Assembly: GCA_945868505.1 (NCBI GenBank)
Contig: CAMBLO010000019.1
Location: forward strand, 1-43,500
Length of the DNA: 43,500 nt
Direction of reading: 5' to 3'
From: an uncultured Clostridia bacterium
GTDB lineage: Bacteria > Bacillota > Clostridia > Lachnospirales > Anaerotignaceae
The notes under the pieces were generated by a model, which was not told the origin of the DNA, made no database searches, and worked only from the letters and a program-made list of their open reading frames with translations. This document shows positions 25,648 to 34,493 of the stretch, piece after piece (position 1 is the stretch's first letter; each line of letters opens with the position of its first letter). The translations under genes and the position numbers were made by a program.

Positions 25648-26181
25648 ATGGAAATAGGCAGGAAAATCAAACGACTGCGCATACAAAAGGGGCTGACGCT
25701 GGAAGAGTTAGCCAGCCGCAGTGAACTGACGAAGGGCTTTCTTTCCCAGCTGGAAAGAGACTTAACGTCCCCCTCCATTGCTACCCTGAATGATATCGTG
25801 GAAGCCTTGGGCAGTTCTCTGGCGGAATTTTTCAAGGAAGAGGAGAAGGAACAGCTTGTCTTTCGGAAAAAAGACTTTTTCGTGGATGAAAAAGACAATT
25901 ATACGATTCATTGGATCGTTCCCAATACCCAGAAAAACGAAATGGAGCCCATCCTGCTGGAATTGCCCCAGGGCAACGAATCCTTTGGGATGGACCCCCA
26001 CAGCGGCGAGGAATTCGGCTATGTGCTGGAAGGCACAGTGGTGCTGATCAACGGGGAAGAAAAATTCACCGTCCATAAAGGAGAGACTTTTTATCTTTCC
26101 GGCAAGCGGAGACATTATTTGAAAAATGAAAAGAAAACAACGGCAAAGGTACTCTGGATCTCCACACCGCCTTTGTTCTGA
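25648..26181 (+). CDS. XRE-family regulator with C-terminal cupin domain (polyamine operon regulator)
   Basis: 178 aa. Residues 1-62 form the HTH (IGRKIKRLRIQKGLTLEELA, then LTKGFLSQLERDLTSPSIATL); residues ~105-175 form a cupin_2 domain (PHSGEEFGYVLEGTVVLINGEE, GETFYLSGKRRHYLKN). This two-domain layout is that of PuuR-like regulators, which sense small metabolites through the cupin. It directly precedes the polyamine transporter, so it probably controls that operon and itself. The ATG at 25648 has GGGAG nine bases before it; the ATG at 25639 is too close to the site. Confidence 0.85.
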   Translation: MEIGRKIKRLRIQKGLTLEELASRSELTKGFLSQLERDLTSPSIATLNDIVEALGSSLAEFFKEEEKEQLVFRKKDFFVDEKDNYTIHWIVPNTQKNEMEPILLELPQGNESFGMDPHSGEEFGYVLEGTVVLINGEEKFTVHKGETFYLSGKRRHYLKNEKKTTAKVLWISTPPLF

Positions 26182-26201
26182 TACCATAACAGGAGGAAAT
26201 G

Positions 26202-27779
26202 ATGAAGAAAAAACTCATTCAGTTCAAAAACATCGTAAAAAGCTATGAAGACGGCAAGGTCGTTTTGAAGGGCATCAATCTGGATATTTATGAAAATGAA
26301 TTTGTGACATTGCTGGGCCCCTCCGGCTGCGGCAAGACCACATTGCTGCGTATTCTGGGGGGCTTCCTGAATCAGGATGAAGGGCAGGTCATTTTCGACG
26401 GGGAGGAAATTTCCAATGTGCCCCCCTATAAAAGAGAGGTCAACACCGTATTCCAGAAATACGCTCTGTTCCCCCACATGAATGTATATGACAATATCGC
26501 TTTTGGCCTGAAGCTGAAAAAAGAACCCAAGGATATCATCGAGCAGAAGGTCAAACGTATGCTGAAGCTGGTAAATCTGGAGGAATATGCTGATAGAAGC
26601 GTGACAGCCATGTCCGGCGGGCAGCAGCAGCGTATCGCCATTGCCCGTGCCTTGGTCAATGAGCCCAGCGTTTTGCTGCTGGATGAACCCCTTGGTGCAC
26701 TGGATTTGAAGCTGAGAAAGGAAATGCAGCACGAACTGAAAAAGATTCAGCAGGAGGTAGGCATTACCTTTATTTATGTTACCCACGATCAGGAAGAAGC
26801 CCTGACCATGTCCGATAAAATCGTTGTTATGAAAGAGGGCGAGATTCAGCAGATTGGCACTCCCACAGATATCTATAATGAGCCTGTCAATGAATTTGTT
26901 GCCAACTTCATCGGAGAAAGCAACATCATCGAAGGCATGATGATCGATGATTATAAGGTGGTATTCGAAGGCAGACGCTTCGATTGCGTAGATAAGGGCT
27001 TCGATAAAAATGAAATGGTGGATGTTGTTATCCGCCCCGAAGATTTGGATATCGTTCCCAGAGGGCAGGGCAAGCTGAAAGGCGTAGTCAAATCTGTCCT
27101 GTTCAAGGGTGTCCATTATGAAACCATGGTGGAAACAAAGGTGGGCACGGAAATCACCGTAAAAATGATGGTTTCTAACGACAGACCTGTGTATAACGAG
27201 GCTGCCAATGAAAAAATGTCTGCCAACGACTTCTATCTGGATGTGGAGGACGTGGAGGAACTGGACGAAGCTACCATCATCGCCCGTGCCGATGCCCAGG
27301 CATGGAACCCCGATGAGGACGAGCTGATTTCCATTAAAGAAGTAGATTATGAAATCAAAAAGGAAAACGGCAAATATCCCGTAACCTTCTCCACAGCGGC
27401 AGGCACCTCCGTAACGGTGAATATGATCGTAAAGGACGAAAACCGTGTGACCAGCGTGGAAAACGAAGAAGAAATCTTTGCGGTGAACTTCTTCAAAAAG
27501 GTGGATGAAATTCAGGAATCTATCGCCTTGGAAACAGACCTGAAAACATGGGCCAATGCCTCCGCATGGAGTCTGGAGGACGGCACAGCCGTGGAAATTT
27601 CCGATGTCAAATATGATTTCGACCCGGAAACCATCACACCTGGTGTCTATGATGTGACCTTTGCCACAAAGGGTTACGAATATAAGATTGATACAACGGA
27701 CAAGTTCGAAGTGGGTGACGAAGTGGGCCTGATGTTCCAGCCCGAAGATATCCACATCATGTCCAGAGAATATTATTAA
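26202..27779 (+). CDS. potA: Spermidine/putrescine ABC transporter ATP-binding protein with Ig-like insertion
   Basis: 525 aa; PotA is usually 350-380. The ATPase part is standard: Walker [10 protein letters not shown] near 38-46, Q-loop, signature MSGGQQQR, Walker [12 protein letters not shown] and the H-loop VTHDQEEA. The TOBE region begins normally ([24 protein letters not shown]) and ends normally ([18 protein letters not shown]), but about 150 residues (roughly 345-495) are inserted, consisting of two related ~75-aa Ig-like beta modules ([12 protein letters not shown]...YPVTFST and [14 protein letters not shown]...YDVTFAT). The function of the insertion is unknown; since this protein sits in the cytoplasm it may be a regulatory domain. 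AGGAGG lies before tandem ATGs (26199, 26202); the second is better spaced. Confidence 0.9.
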   Translation: MKKKLIQFKNIVKSYEDGKVVLKGINLDIYENEFVTLLGPSGCGKTTLLRILGGFLNQDEGQVIFDGEEISNVPPYKREVNTVFQKYALFPHMNVYDNIAFGLKLKKEPKDIIEQKVKRMLKLVNLEEYADRSVTAMSGGQQQRIAIARALVNEPSVLLLDEPLGALDLKLRKEMQHELKKIQQEVGITFIYVTHDQEEALTMSDKIVVMKEGEIQQIGTPTDIYNEPVNEFVANFIGESNIIEGMMIDDYKVVFEGRRFDCVDKGFDKNEMVDVVIRPEDLDIVPRGQGKLKGVVKSVLFKGVHYETMVETKVGTEITVKMMVSNDRPVYNEAANEKMSANDFYLDVEDVEELDEATIIARADAQAWNPDEDELISIKEVDYEIKKENGKYPVTFSTAAGTSVTVNMIVKDENRVTSVENEEEIFAVNFFKKVDEIQESIALETDLKTWANASAWSLEDGTAVEISDVKYDFDPETITPGVYDVTFATKGYEYKIDTTDKFEVGDEVGLMFQPEDIHIMSREYY

Positions 27780-27796
27780 GGAAGGGGGCGCAGCGA

Positions 27797-28636
27797 ATGC
27801 GGCAATTTCGCAATATGATCTATCCCTATGTGGGCTGGCTGGCTGTTATGGTGGTTGTCCCCATGCTGATGATTTTATTATATGCTTTTACAACGGCAGG
27901 CAATGAAGTGACCACCTTCCGTTTTACGCTGGATAACTTCGTTCGTTTCCTGACGGATGCAGTTTTTTTGGATGTTTTGAAACGCTCCCTGCTGATCGCC
28001 GTGGCGACAACGATCATCTGTGTGATTTTGGGCTATCCCATTGCCTATGTGATCGCCAAAGGACCGGAGAAGAGCAGCTTTTTCTGGATCATGCTCATCA
28101 CTCTGCCTACATGGATCAATATGCTGGTGCGTACCTATGCATGGGTGGGTATTTTGCAGGATGATGGTCTCTTGAACAGCTTTTTGGGTCTGTTCGGCAT
28201 CGGACCTTTCCGCATGATCCATACCACCTTTGCCGTGGTTCTGGGGATGGTCTACAATTTCGTGCCTTTTATGATTTTGCAGATTCATGCTTCCTTGGCG
28301 AAGATGGACAGAAGCCTCATCGAAGCGGCAAATGATTTGGGGGCAAACCCTGTGCAGAGCTTTCTGCGGGTGACTCTGCCCTTGTCCCTGCCGGGGGTTT
28401 TGAGCGGCATCACGCTGGTGTTCCTGCCTGCGGTTTCCAGCTTCTTTATCCCGAAACTGCTGGGCGGCGGTCAGTATGTACTGGTGGGTAACGTGATCGA
28501 AACCCAGTTCCTGACCAGCGGCGACTGGAACTTTGGTTCTGCTATCTCCCTGATTATGGCAGTCATTATCATGCTGTCCATGTGGCTGACCCGCAAGGTG
28601 GATACAGACCCTGCGGCAGGCGGAAAGGGGGCGTAA
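27797..28636 (+). CDS. potB: Spermidine/putrescine ABC transporter permease
   Basis: 279 aa, about six membrane helices. The cytoplasmic EAA loop reads EAANDLGANPVQSFLRVTLPLSLPG. It forms the membrane channel with the PotC half of the next protein. It lies 17 bp after potA with GAAGGGGG as ribosome site, and is followed after 3 bp by potCD. Confidence 0.9.
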   Translation: MRQFRNMIYPYVGWLAVMVVVPMLMILLYAFTTAGNEVTTFRFTLDNFVRFLTDAVFLDVLKRSLLIAVATTIICVILGYPIAYVIAKGPEKSSFFWIMLITLPTWINMLVRTYAWVGILQDDGLLNSFLGLFGIGPFRMIHTTFAVVLGMVYNFVPFMILQIHASLAKMDRSLIEAANDLGANPVQSFLRVTLPLSLPGVLSGITLVFLPAVSSFFIPKLLGGGQYVLVGNVIETQFLTSGDWNFGSAISLIMAVIIMLSMWLTRKVDTDPAAGGKGA

Positions 28637-28639
28637 GGA

Positions 28640-30532
28640 ATGGATCACAACAAAAAAACAGGCATCGGCGGCAAGATCCTGCTGGCATTGACCATGATCT
28701 TCTTCTATCTGCCCATCCTGTATATCATCGTCTTTTCCTTCAATGATTCCCGCTCCCTGACAAAACTGGGGGGATTTTCCCTGCGGTGGTATGAAAAGAT
28801 GTTTGCAGACAGCACCATGATGGAAGCGGTCGTTTATACCATCATCATTGCCCTTTTGGCCACCATCATTTCCACCATTGCCGGTACGCTGGCGGCCATC
28901 GGTCTGTCCCGTTCCCGTAAGGTGCTGAGAAATATCGTGGAACAGGTGAACAACCTGCCCATCATGAACCCGGAAATCGTAACAGCCATCGGGCTTTTGA
29001 TGTTCTTTAGTGCCATTGGCATCAAAAAGGGCTTCCTGACTTTGCTTTTGGCTCATATCATGTTCTGTACGCCCTATGTCATGCTGTCCGTTTCCCCGAA
29101 GCTGCGGTCTTTGGACCCGAACCTGGCAGATGCGGCACTGGACTTGGGGGCGACCCCCATTCAGGCATTGACAAAGGTTATCGTGCCCCAGATCATGCCC
29201 GGTATCATTTCCGGCGCCCTGATCGCCTTTACTATGAGCTTTGACGATTTCATCATTTCCTATTTCGTCACAGGCAACGGCGTGCAGAATATCTCTATTT
29301 TGGTTTATACCATGAGCAAACGCATCAACCCTTCCATCAATGCCCTTTCCACACTGGTGATTCTGTTGATTACGTTGGGGCTGATCTTAGCCAATGTAAT
29401 CCCTATCCTCAAGGAAAAGAAGGAGGCCATGGGCAAAAGCAGCGGCAAAAAAGGCATTGCGCTGGGCATGGCGGGCATCATCGTCCTTTCTGTACTGGGC
29501 ATCATCGGGTTTGGCGGCAATTCCAAGATGGACGCAGTGGCGAAATATGGCTCCGATACCCTGAAGCTGTATAACTGGGGCGAATACATGGGAGAAAACC
29601 TCATCAATGATTTTCAAAAGGAATTTGGCGTAAAGGTCATCACAGAATATTTCGATTCCAACGAAATGATGTATACCAAGCTGCAGGCGGGCGATTCCTA
29701 TGATGTGCTGGTGCCTTCCGATTATATGATTCAGCGCATGATGAAGGATGGTATGCTGCAGAAACTGGATCATTCCCTGCTGCCCAACCTGAGCGAACTG
29801 GCGGAAGGGGTACAGAACCTGCCCTATGACCCCGATAACAGCTATTCCGTGCCTTATTTCTGGGGCAGTGTAGGTATCGTTTACAACCATAACAATGTAG
29901 ACCCTGCCGTAGTGGAAGCACAGGGCTATGAAATCCTGCGGAATACAGATTATAAAGGCAGAATTTATGTATACGATTCCGAGCGCGACTCCTTTATGAT
30001 GGCGCTGAAGGCTCTGGGCTATTCTATGAATACAGAAAACGAAGCAGAGATTCAGGAGGCTTATGAATGGCTGCTGGATATGAATAATACCATGGCACCT
30101 ATTTATGTTACAGACGAGGTTATCGACGGTATGATTAACGGCAGCAAGGATATTGCGGTGGTTTACAGCGGTGATGCTACTACCATTCTGGAAGAAAATG
30201 AGGACATGAGCTTCTGGATGCCCAACGAAGGCACGAACCTGTGGAGCGATGCCATGGTTATCCCCGCCAATGCGGAAAATCCTCTGCTGGCCCATGAATT
30301 CATCAATTATGTGCTGACCTATGAGGCGTCTATGGACAACTCCGAATACGTTGGCTATACCTCTTCCAATCAGGAGGTTTTGGATGAGCTGAGCGGCGAG
30401 GATGGGCTGTATGCGGACAATGAAGCTTATGTGCCCCGTGCCGGCTATGAAAAGGACGAGGTGTTTGAGGACAACCCTGTACTGAAGAAAACGCTGGCTG
30501 AGCTTTGGATCAAGGTAAAGGCTGCGAAGTAA
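28640..30532 (+). CDS. potCD: PotC-PotD fusion: permease joined to substrate-binding protein
   Basis: 630 aa. Residues 1-~265 are the PotC permease (EAA loop as AALDLGATPIQALTKVIVPQIMPG). A basic linker (KEKKEAMGKSSGKKG) leads to one more membrane segment (IALGMAGIIVLSVLGIIGF, ~272-290), which tethers an extracellular PotD-like binding domain (LKLYNWGEYM, DVLVPSDYMIQRM, VPYFWGSVGIVYN, DSERDSFMMALKALGYS). The binding protein is thus anchored through the permease instead of by a lipid or free in the periplasm, an arrangement known in some Firmicutes. Confidence 0.92.
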   Translation: MDHNKKTGIGGKILLALTMIFFYLPILYIIVFSFNDSRSLTKLGGFSLRWYEKMFADSTMMEAVVYTIIIALLATIISTIAGTLAAIGLSRSRKVLRNIVEQVNNLPIMNPEIVTAIGLLMFFSAIGIKKGFLTLLLAHIMFCTPYVMLSVSPKLRSLDPNLADAALDLGATPIQALTKVIVPQIMPGIISGALIAFTMSFDDFIISYFVTGNGVQNISILVYTMSKRINPSINALSTLVILLITLGLILANVIPILKEKKEAMGKSSGKKGIALGMAGIIVLSVLGIIGFGGNSKMDAVAKYGSDTLKLYNWGEYMGENLINDFQKEFGVKVITEYFDSNEMMYTKLQAGDSYDVLVPSDYMIQRMMKDGMLQKLDHSLLPNLSELAEGVQNLPYDPDNSYSVPYFWGSVGIVYNHNNVDPAVVEAQGYEILRNTDYKGRIYVYDSERDSFMMALKALGYSMNTENEAEIQEAYEWLLDMNNTMAPIYVTDEVIDGMINGSKDIAVVYSGDATTILEENEDMSFWMPNEGTNLWSDAMVIPANAENPLLAHEFINYVLTYEASMDNSEYVGYTSSNQEVLDELSGEDGLYADNEAYVPRAGYEKDEVFEDNPVLKKTLAELWIKVKAAK

Positions 30533-30538
30533 AAGACC

Positions 30539-30672
30539 TTGGGGGCGTTGCCCCCAATTCCCCCACGAGGGGGTCACCCCCTCGACCCGTTACCGCAGAA
30601 CCATGTATATGGTTCTGCAAATGGGGGTACAGGGGAATCATTCCCCTGTCAGGGTTTGGGACAGCGTCCCAA
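30539..30672. repeat. Array of five short perfect hairpins (A)
   Basis: Five back-to-back palindromes with loops of 3-4 nt: 30539-30557, 30566-30584, 30595-30618, 30629-30649 and 30656-30672, with stems of 7-10 bp. They are GC-rich and fill the gap between potCD and the next gene. No long T run follows the individual stems, so they are not five terminators; the set may end the pot transcript or protect its 3' end. Confidence 0.75.
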
Positions 30673-30689
30673 GAAAAAGAGGTGATGTT

Positions 30690-31094
30690 ATGCTGAAAGA
30701 AAAACTGGAAGAAATGCGCGAAAAAAACGGGAGACCCCCTCTGGTCTGCTTGGGCAATAGCCCTGAAGCCAAGGCGGAATGGCTGACCGCCGGCGGTGTG
30801 GCAGGGCATATGCTTTCCGCCTCTCAGGTAGGTGCCATCCTGATGACCGGGGCAGCTCTGCCAGAGGATTTGGCCTTCGAGGGCACCTTGACGGAATTCA
30901 TCCGCCTGTTCCCCCTCCATAACGCAGAGGAAAGCAAAAAACAGGTGAACCGCTTTCTGGAAGGCGGCGTTGCCCAATGGACAGCGGAAACAGCAGAGGG
31001 CTTAGATGGCTGGGAATTTTTCACCTGCCGTGTGGCAGTCTTGGGCTGCTGCATGGGGGAATATCTCTCCGTTTTGAATAAAAAAGACGCATAA
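30690..31094 (+). CDS. Unknown 134-aa protein between two hairpin arrays
   Basis: Not recognised. It starts at ATG 30690 after AGAGGTGATGTT. The sequence is soluble in character (MLKEKLEEMREKNGRPPLV, then GGVAGHMLSASQVGAILMTGA) and has two clustered cysteines (VLGCCMGEYL) near the C terminus. It is flanked on both sides by arrays of hairpins, and no domain or partner is evident. It could be the last gene of the pot operon or a separate unit. Confidence 0.6.
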   Translation: MLKEKLEEMREKNGRPPLVCLGNSPEAKAEWLTAGGVAGHMLSASQVGAILMTGAALPEDLAFEGTLTEFIRLFPLHNAEESKKQVNRFLEGGVAQWTAETAEGLDGWEFFTCRVAVLGCCMGEYLSVLNKKDA

Positions 31095-31098
31095 AATT

Positions 31099-31381
31099 AG
31101 GGTGTTGACACCCTTCGTCGAAATCAGGATTTCGACGAGTTGAGACAGAAGAATAAACAGACGGGTTCCAGCGGCAAAAATGCCTTGAAACCTTGTCAAA
31201 GCACTTGCCTTCGGCAAGCCGCCTAACGGCGGTGGCGTTTTCTTCGCCATGCACAGCTGTTTTCCTGTCGGAAATGAATTCAATGCACCGCAAAGATAGA
31301 TGCGGTCGGCGAAGCCGACTTTGCGAAGCAAAGTGCTGAACATCCTGCGGATTCCATTTGGGAAACGGGTTCGTTTCCCAA
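31099..31381. repeat. Array of short hairpins (B)
   Basis: At least seven hairpins within 283 bp: 31099-31112, 31114-31137 (11-bp stem), 31204-31218, 31219-31232, 31305-31319, 31318-31334 and 31358-31381 (10-bp stem). Several have GAA or TTC loops. No credible coding frame lies here. It resembles array A in style (TTGGGA...TCCCAA units in both) but not in overall sequence. Confidence 0.65.
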
Positions 31382-31417
31382 GCCCTTCCGCTATTCGGAA
31401 ATTATTTTGTTTACAGT

Positions 31418-31456
31418 CTAAAAAACGGTATCGGAAAATCAACCGATACCGTTTTT
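31418..31456 (-). terminator. Terminator of the TauE/SafE gene
   Basis: A perfect 10-bp stem (ACGGTATCGG/CCGATACCGT, 8-nt loop) with T runs on both strands, just past the stop of the minus-strand gene. It may also stop plus-strand reads from array B. Confidence 0.88.
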
Positions 31457-32236
31457 TCATACGAAAAATTCACTCAAAACTTTGATAAACAGCAGTACAA
31501 TAACAATCATCAGCATCTTGCGGATGACCTTTGCACCTTTTTTGATGGCAACCCCTGCACCCAGAAAATTGCCGCAGATATTGAACGCCGCCGCGGGAAT
31601 GGCAACAGCCCAATAGACCGTCCCCGCCAGAATGAATACCACCAGAGAGGCGTAGTTGGACGCTAGATTCAGGAACTTGGCATTGCCCGTTGCGGTCCGC
31701 ATATCGTATTTCAAAATCAGGCAGAAAGCGATGAGGGCGAAGGTGCCTGTGCCGGGGCCGAACAGCCCATCGTAAAAGCCCACCAGAGAGCCAATGAGAA
31801 AGGCAAAGGCGTATTTTTTTCCCTTGGTAAAGCTGTGGGAACGGTTTTCGCCGCCCATGTTTTTATTCAGCAGGGTCATCACGGCAACGATGGGCAGAAT
31901 CACCAGCAGCATGGTCTTTAAGGTCTGTTCATTCAAAAACAGAACGATTTTTGCCGCAATGGCAGAGCAGAGGAAGGCTCCTGCCGCCGCCGTCAGCCCC
32001 ACGGGGATATCTACCATCTTATTGCGGTAATAGCGCAGGGTGGCGATGGAGGTACCGCAGGCCGCTGCAAATTTGTTACAGGCATAGACCATGTGCATGG
32101 GCAGGCCGCTGAGCATATAAGCCGGCAGGGAAATGAGCCCGCCGCCGCCGGCGATAGAATCCAAGAATCCCGCCAGAAAGCTGGCGATCATCAGGAAGAA
32201 AAAGCTTTGGGTGGAAATCAGTAGATCAAACATCAT
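31457..32236 (-). CDS. TauE/SafE family anion permease (DUF81)
   Basis: 259 aa, about eight membrane helices in two repeats. The family signature is present: LAGFLDSIAGGGGLISLP in the first repeat and GFYDGLFGPGTGTF in the second. Such proteins export sulfite, sulfonates or organosulfur anions. Tandem ATGs follow GAGGTTTT. It stands alone between two terminated units, so the substrate cannot be inferred from context. Confidence 0.88.
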   Translation of the reverse strand: MMFDLLISTQSFFFLMIASFLAGFLDSIAGGGGLISLPAYMLSGLPMHMVYACNKFAAACGTSIATLRYYRNKMVDIPVGLTAAAGAFLCSAIAAKIVLFLNEQTLKTMLLVILPIVAVMTLLNKNMGGENRSHSFTKGKKYAFAFLIGSLVGFYDGLFGPGTGTFALIAFCLILKYDMRTATGNAKFLNLASNYASLVVFILAGTVYWAVAIPAAAFNICGNFLGAGVAIKKGAKVIRKMLMIVIVLLFIKVLSEFFV

Positions 32237-32282
32237 AAAACCTCGAATTTCTTTGTCTTTTGTCGTCTTTTGTCACCGCTCT

Positions 32283-32312
32283 ATTATAGTATGCTTTTTC
32301 GGAATCGTCCAC
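32283..32312 (-). promoter_or_regulatory. Probable promoter of the TauE/SafE gene
   Basis: A perfect TATAAT (32283-32288, minus strand) with a weak -35 GTGGAC (32307-32312), spacer 18, about 45 bp before the start. Confidence 0.4.
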
Positions 32313-32314
32313 CT

Positions 32315-33346
32315 TCATTTTATAAAAGCTTTCCAGTGAGCATCTTCTTTGAGGAAATCGAAAGCGTCATCTGTCTGGAATTGTTGCATCAAATTTTTTT
32401 GCAGTTCTGGGAAAAAGCTGGGTCCCAGCTCTTGAAATGTCATGTGTTCATAAAGGGGTGTGTTACGGAAGTGGGAAAGGGTGGATGTGCTTTCCAGCAA
32501 TTCCTTCGCCAGTTTTATGGTGCTGTCAGCATCCTTCTTTTCTAAAGCGAAGTCCAGCTGGCAATATAGTTCGTGATACTTTCCCATTTCAAATATTTTC
32601 GCCAGTTGTGTCTGCTTTTCTGTTAGAAAGTGTGCCTTCTCCAGATTATTTTCCTGTATCGCCAGAGCGTTCAGGCTTTGCAATACCATGCTTGCCATTT
32701 GATATTGGGAAAATAGTAATTCTTCATAGGCTTTCCATGCTTCTTCCGTCCTCCCTGTTTTGCTGTAGAGAAAGGCTTGTTTTCGCTTCCGTTCAGGATT
32801 TTGCTCTGAAAAATAAGCAAGGAAGCCTTCTGCTTTTTCATATTCTCCTGCTGTGGTATAGAATCCGAAGAGAGAATCGGCAGCGAGGGTGCGAATTGCT
32901 TCCTCTTCGCTTTCCAATGCCCGTGTGTAACAAGCACAAATATAAGCGTCATAGGTTTCTGCATCGGGGACATCGTGGGTTTTTCGCCAAGCATCCAGAA
33001 CAAGGGCAGTTTGCCAGAGAAGTTGCTCGCAGTTGGGATATTGTTCGGATTTCTTTTTTGCCCAAGAAAATACATGGGCAAAAGGCTCAGTTTTCAATTT
33101 ATGGTTTAATTCTTTGATAAAAAGAGAGATTTCCTCTACGGTCAGTTCTTCCTGAAAGGAAAGGAGGATATCAGGGGTGATATCCAACAGCCGGCAGATG
33201 GGGGCGATCAGGGTGAGATCAGGCATAGAATTTCCGTTTTCCCATTTATTTACTGCAGGAGCAGTCACCCCAAGGCGATTTGCCATTTCCTCCTGTGTTA
33301 GATTTTTCTCTTTTCTGTATTTCCGAATGATTTCTCCAATTTTCAT
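32315..33346 (-). CDS. XRE-family regulator with TPR-like C-terminal region
   Basis: 343 aa. The HTH is at the N terminus (IRKYRKEKNLTQEEMANRLG, then VTAPAVNKWENG). The rest is a chain of helix pairs (AYICACYTRALESEEEA, FYTTAGEYEKAEGFLAYF, AFLYSKTGRTEEAWKAYEEL, ALAIQENNLEKAHFL) typical of TPR repeats. Proteins of this layout may respond to peptides, but no peptide gene is seen next to it. Ribosome site AAAGGAGG. Confidence 0.8.
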   Translation of the reverse strand: MKIGEIIRKYRKEKNLTQEEMANRLGVTAPAVNKWENGNSMPDLTLIAPICRLLDITPDILLSFQEELTVEEISLFIKELNHKLKTEPFAHVFSWAKKKSEQYPNCEQLLWQTALVLDAWRKTHDVPDAETYDAYICACYTRALESEEEAIRTLAADSLFGFYTTAGEYEKAEGFLAYFSEQNPERKRKQAFLYSKTGRTEEAWKAYEELLFSQYQMASMVLQSLNALAIQENNLEKAHFLTEKQTQLAKIFEMGKYHELYCQLDFALEKKDADSTIKLAKELLESTSTLSHFRNTPLYEHMTFQELGPSFFPELQKNLMQQFQTDDAFDFLKEDAHWKAFIK

Positions 33347-33483
33347 TCAAAAGACCTCCTTTGTGGGATTTGCATTGGCCTTTGCTGTTTCCATCATATC
33401 AAAGAGGGAGGAGATGCACAACTGAGCTGTTGTTAAATATAGAGAAAGAAAATTAACTATAATTCAATTTACAAATATGCTGA

Positions 33484-33528
33484 AAAAGAAAAAGCAGACT
33501 TCCTGCTGCCAAGCAATAGAAGTCTGCT
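33484..33528 (-). terminator. Terminator of the DUF362 gene
   Basis: A 10-bp stem AGCAGACTTC/GAAGTCTGCT (33493-33502 with 33519-33528) with TTTTTCTTTTTC on the minus strand, 30 nt past the stop. Confidence 0.85.
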
Positions 33529-33556
33529 ATTTTCCCTATTTTCCGTTTTTGACGGA

Positions 33557-34423
33557 TTATTTTACTTCAATCAATTCATATTCCCTTGTGCCATAGCCCA
33601 AAGCTGCCGCAGCCTCGATGGTATGCACACCATTTCTGGATTCGATCCGTTTGATGAGGTGGCTCTTGCCGGCATCCTCAGACTGATATACCAGATCCAG
33701 ACAAGCCTGATCGATGGCGATAGGGTCCAAGGAAACCAGAATACCGATATCGCCCATGCAGGGGTCTTTCGCAGGGGCGCAGCAATCGCAGTCCACGGAC
33801 ATATTCATCATCACGTTCACATAAACGATTTCACCCTTGAAATAGTCCACGATGGAGCCTGCCGCATCTGCCATAGCTTCCAGGAAGGAATCATGGTCTG
33901 CTGTCCAAATCTTTTCTACCTCGCTGACGCCGTGGATATAGGCTTTGCCATAGGAAGAAGCAACGCCGATGGAAAGCTGCTTCAAAGCGCCGCCGTAGCC
34001 CCCCATGGGATGGCCTTTGAAATGGGACAGTACCAGCATGGAGTCATAGTTTGCCAGATTTTTTCCCACAAAATTCTTTTTGATTTTTTTGCCGTTGGGG
34101 ATAGGCAGTTCCAGATCGGGGCCCTCTGCATCCAGCAGGTCCACCTTGAAATATTCGCTCCAGCCGTGGTTTTTCAGCAGTTCCACGTGCTTTTCTGTGG
34201 TATTTCTCTGACCTTCATAGGCGGTGTTGCATTCTGTTACCGTGCCCTGCACATGGTCGATGATGGGCTTCCAGAAGGGGGGACGCAGGAAATTCTGATT
34301 GCCTGCTTCACCGGAATGTACCTTGATGGCAACATTGCCCTTCAGTTCCTTGCCTGCCAGTTTGTATAATTCCAATACTTTTTCAGGGGAAATCTCTCTG
34401 GAAAAGTAAACCTTTGCGCTCAT
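33557..34423 (-). CDS. DUF362 domain protein
   Basis: 288 aa. Family features: MLVLSHFKGHPMGGYGGALKQLSIG in the middle, and DCDCCAPAKDPCMGDIGILVSLDPIAIDQA, a cysteine cluster followed by the conserved DPIAID. DUF362 proteins are often linked to Fe-S cluster binding; function not established. The start is ATG 34423, where AAAGGAGGT is well placed; the longer frame to 34540 overlaps rsgA and is rejected. It may share a transcript with rsgA, 70 bp upstream. Confidence 0.8.
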   Translation of the reverse strand: MSAKVYFSREISPEKVLELYKLAGKELKGNVAIKVHSGEAGNQNFLRPPFWKPIIDHVQGTVTECNTAYEGQRNTTEKHVELLKNHGWSEYFKVDLLDAEGPDLELPIPNGKKIKKNFVGKNLANYDSMLVLSHFKGHPMGGYGGALKQLSIGVASSYGKAYIHGVSEVEKIWTADHDSFLEAMADAAGSIVDYFKGEIVYVNVMMNMSVDCDCCAPAKDPCMGDIGILVSLDPIAIDQACLDLVYQSEDAGKSHLIKRIESRNGVHTIEAAAALGYGTREYELIEVK

Positions 34424-34493
34424 AAATATGACCTCCTTTGATTTTATCTGATAACATAAGCATAACAGATGGGAAAGCTTTCCGCAAGGGAGT

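Noticed and set aside
26115..27755. 546-codon minus-strand frame opposite potA
   Set aside because: Phe/His/Ile-rich antisense shadow; potA has unambiguous ABC motifs on the plus strand.
27878..29056. 392-codon minus-strand frame opposite potB and potC
   Set aside because: Gln/His-rich antisense shadow crossing two genes, with no ribosome site.
29387..30577. 396-codon minus-strand frame opposite potCD
   Set aside because: Antisense shadow of the clear PotC-PotD fusion.
30539..30672. CRISPR array
   Set aside because: The palindromes differ from each other, have no regular spacers, and no cas genes are present.
31099..31381. Group II intron or other large ribozyme
   Set aside because: Many hairpins, but no domain V/VI pattern and no reverse-transcriptase gene.
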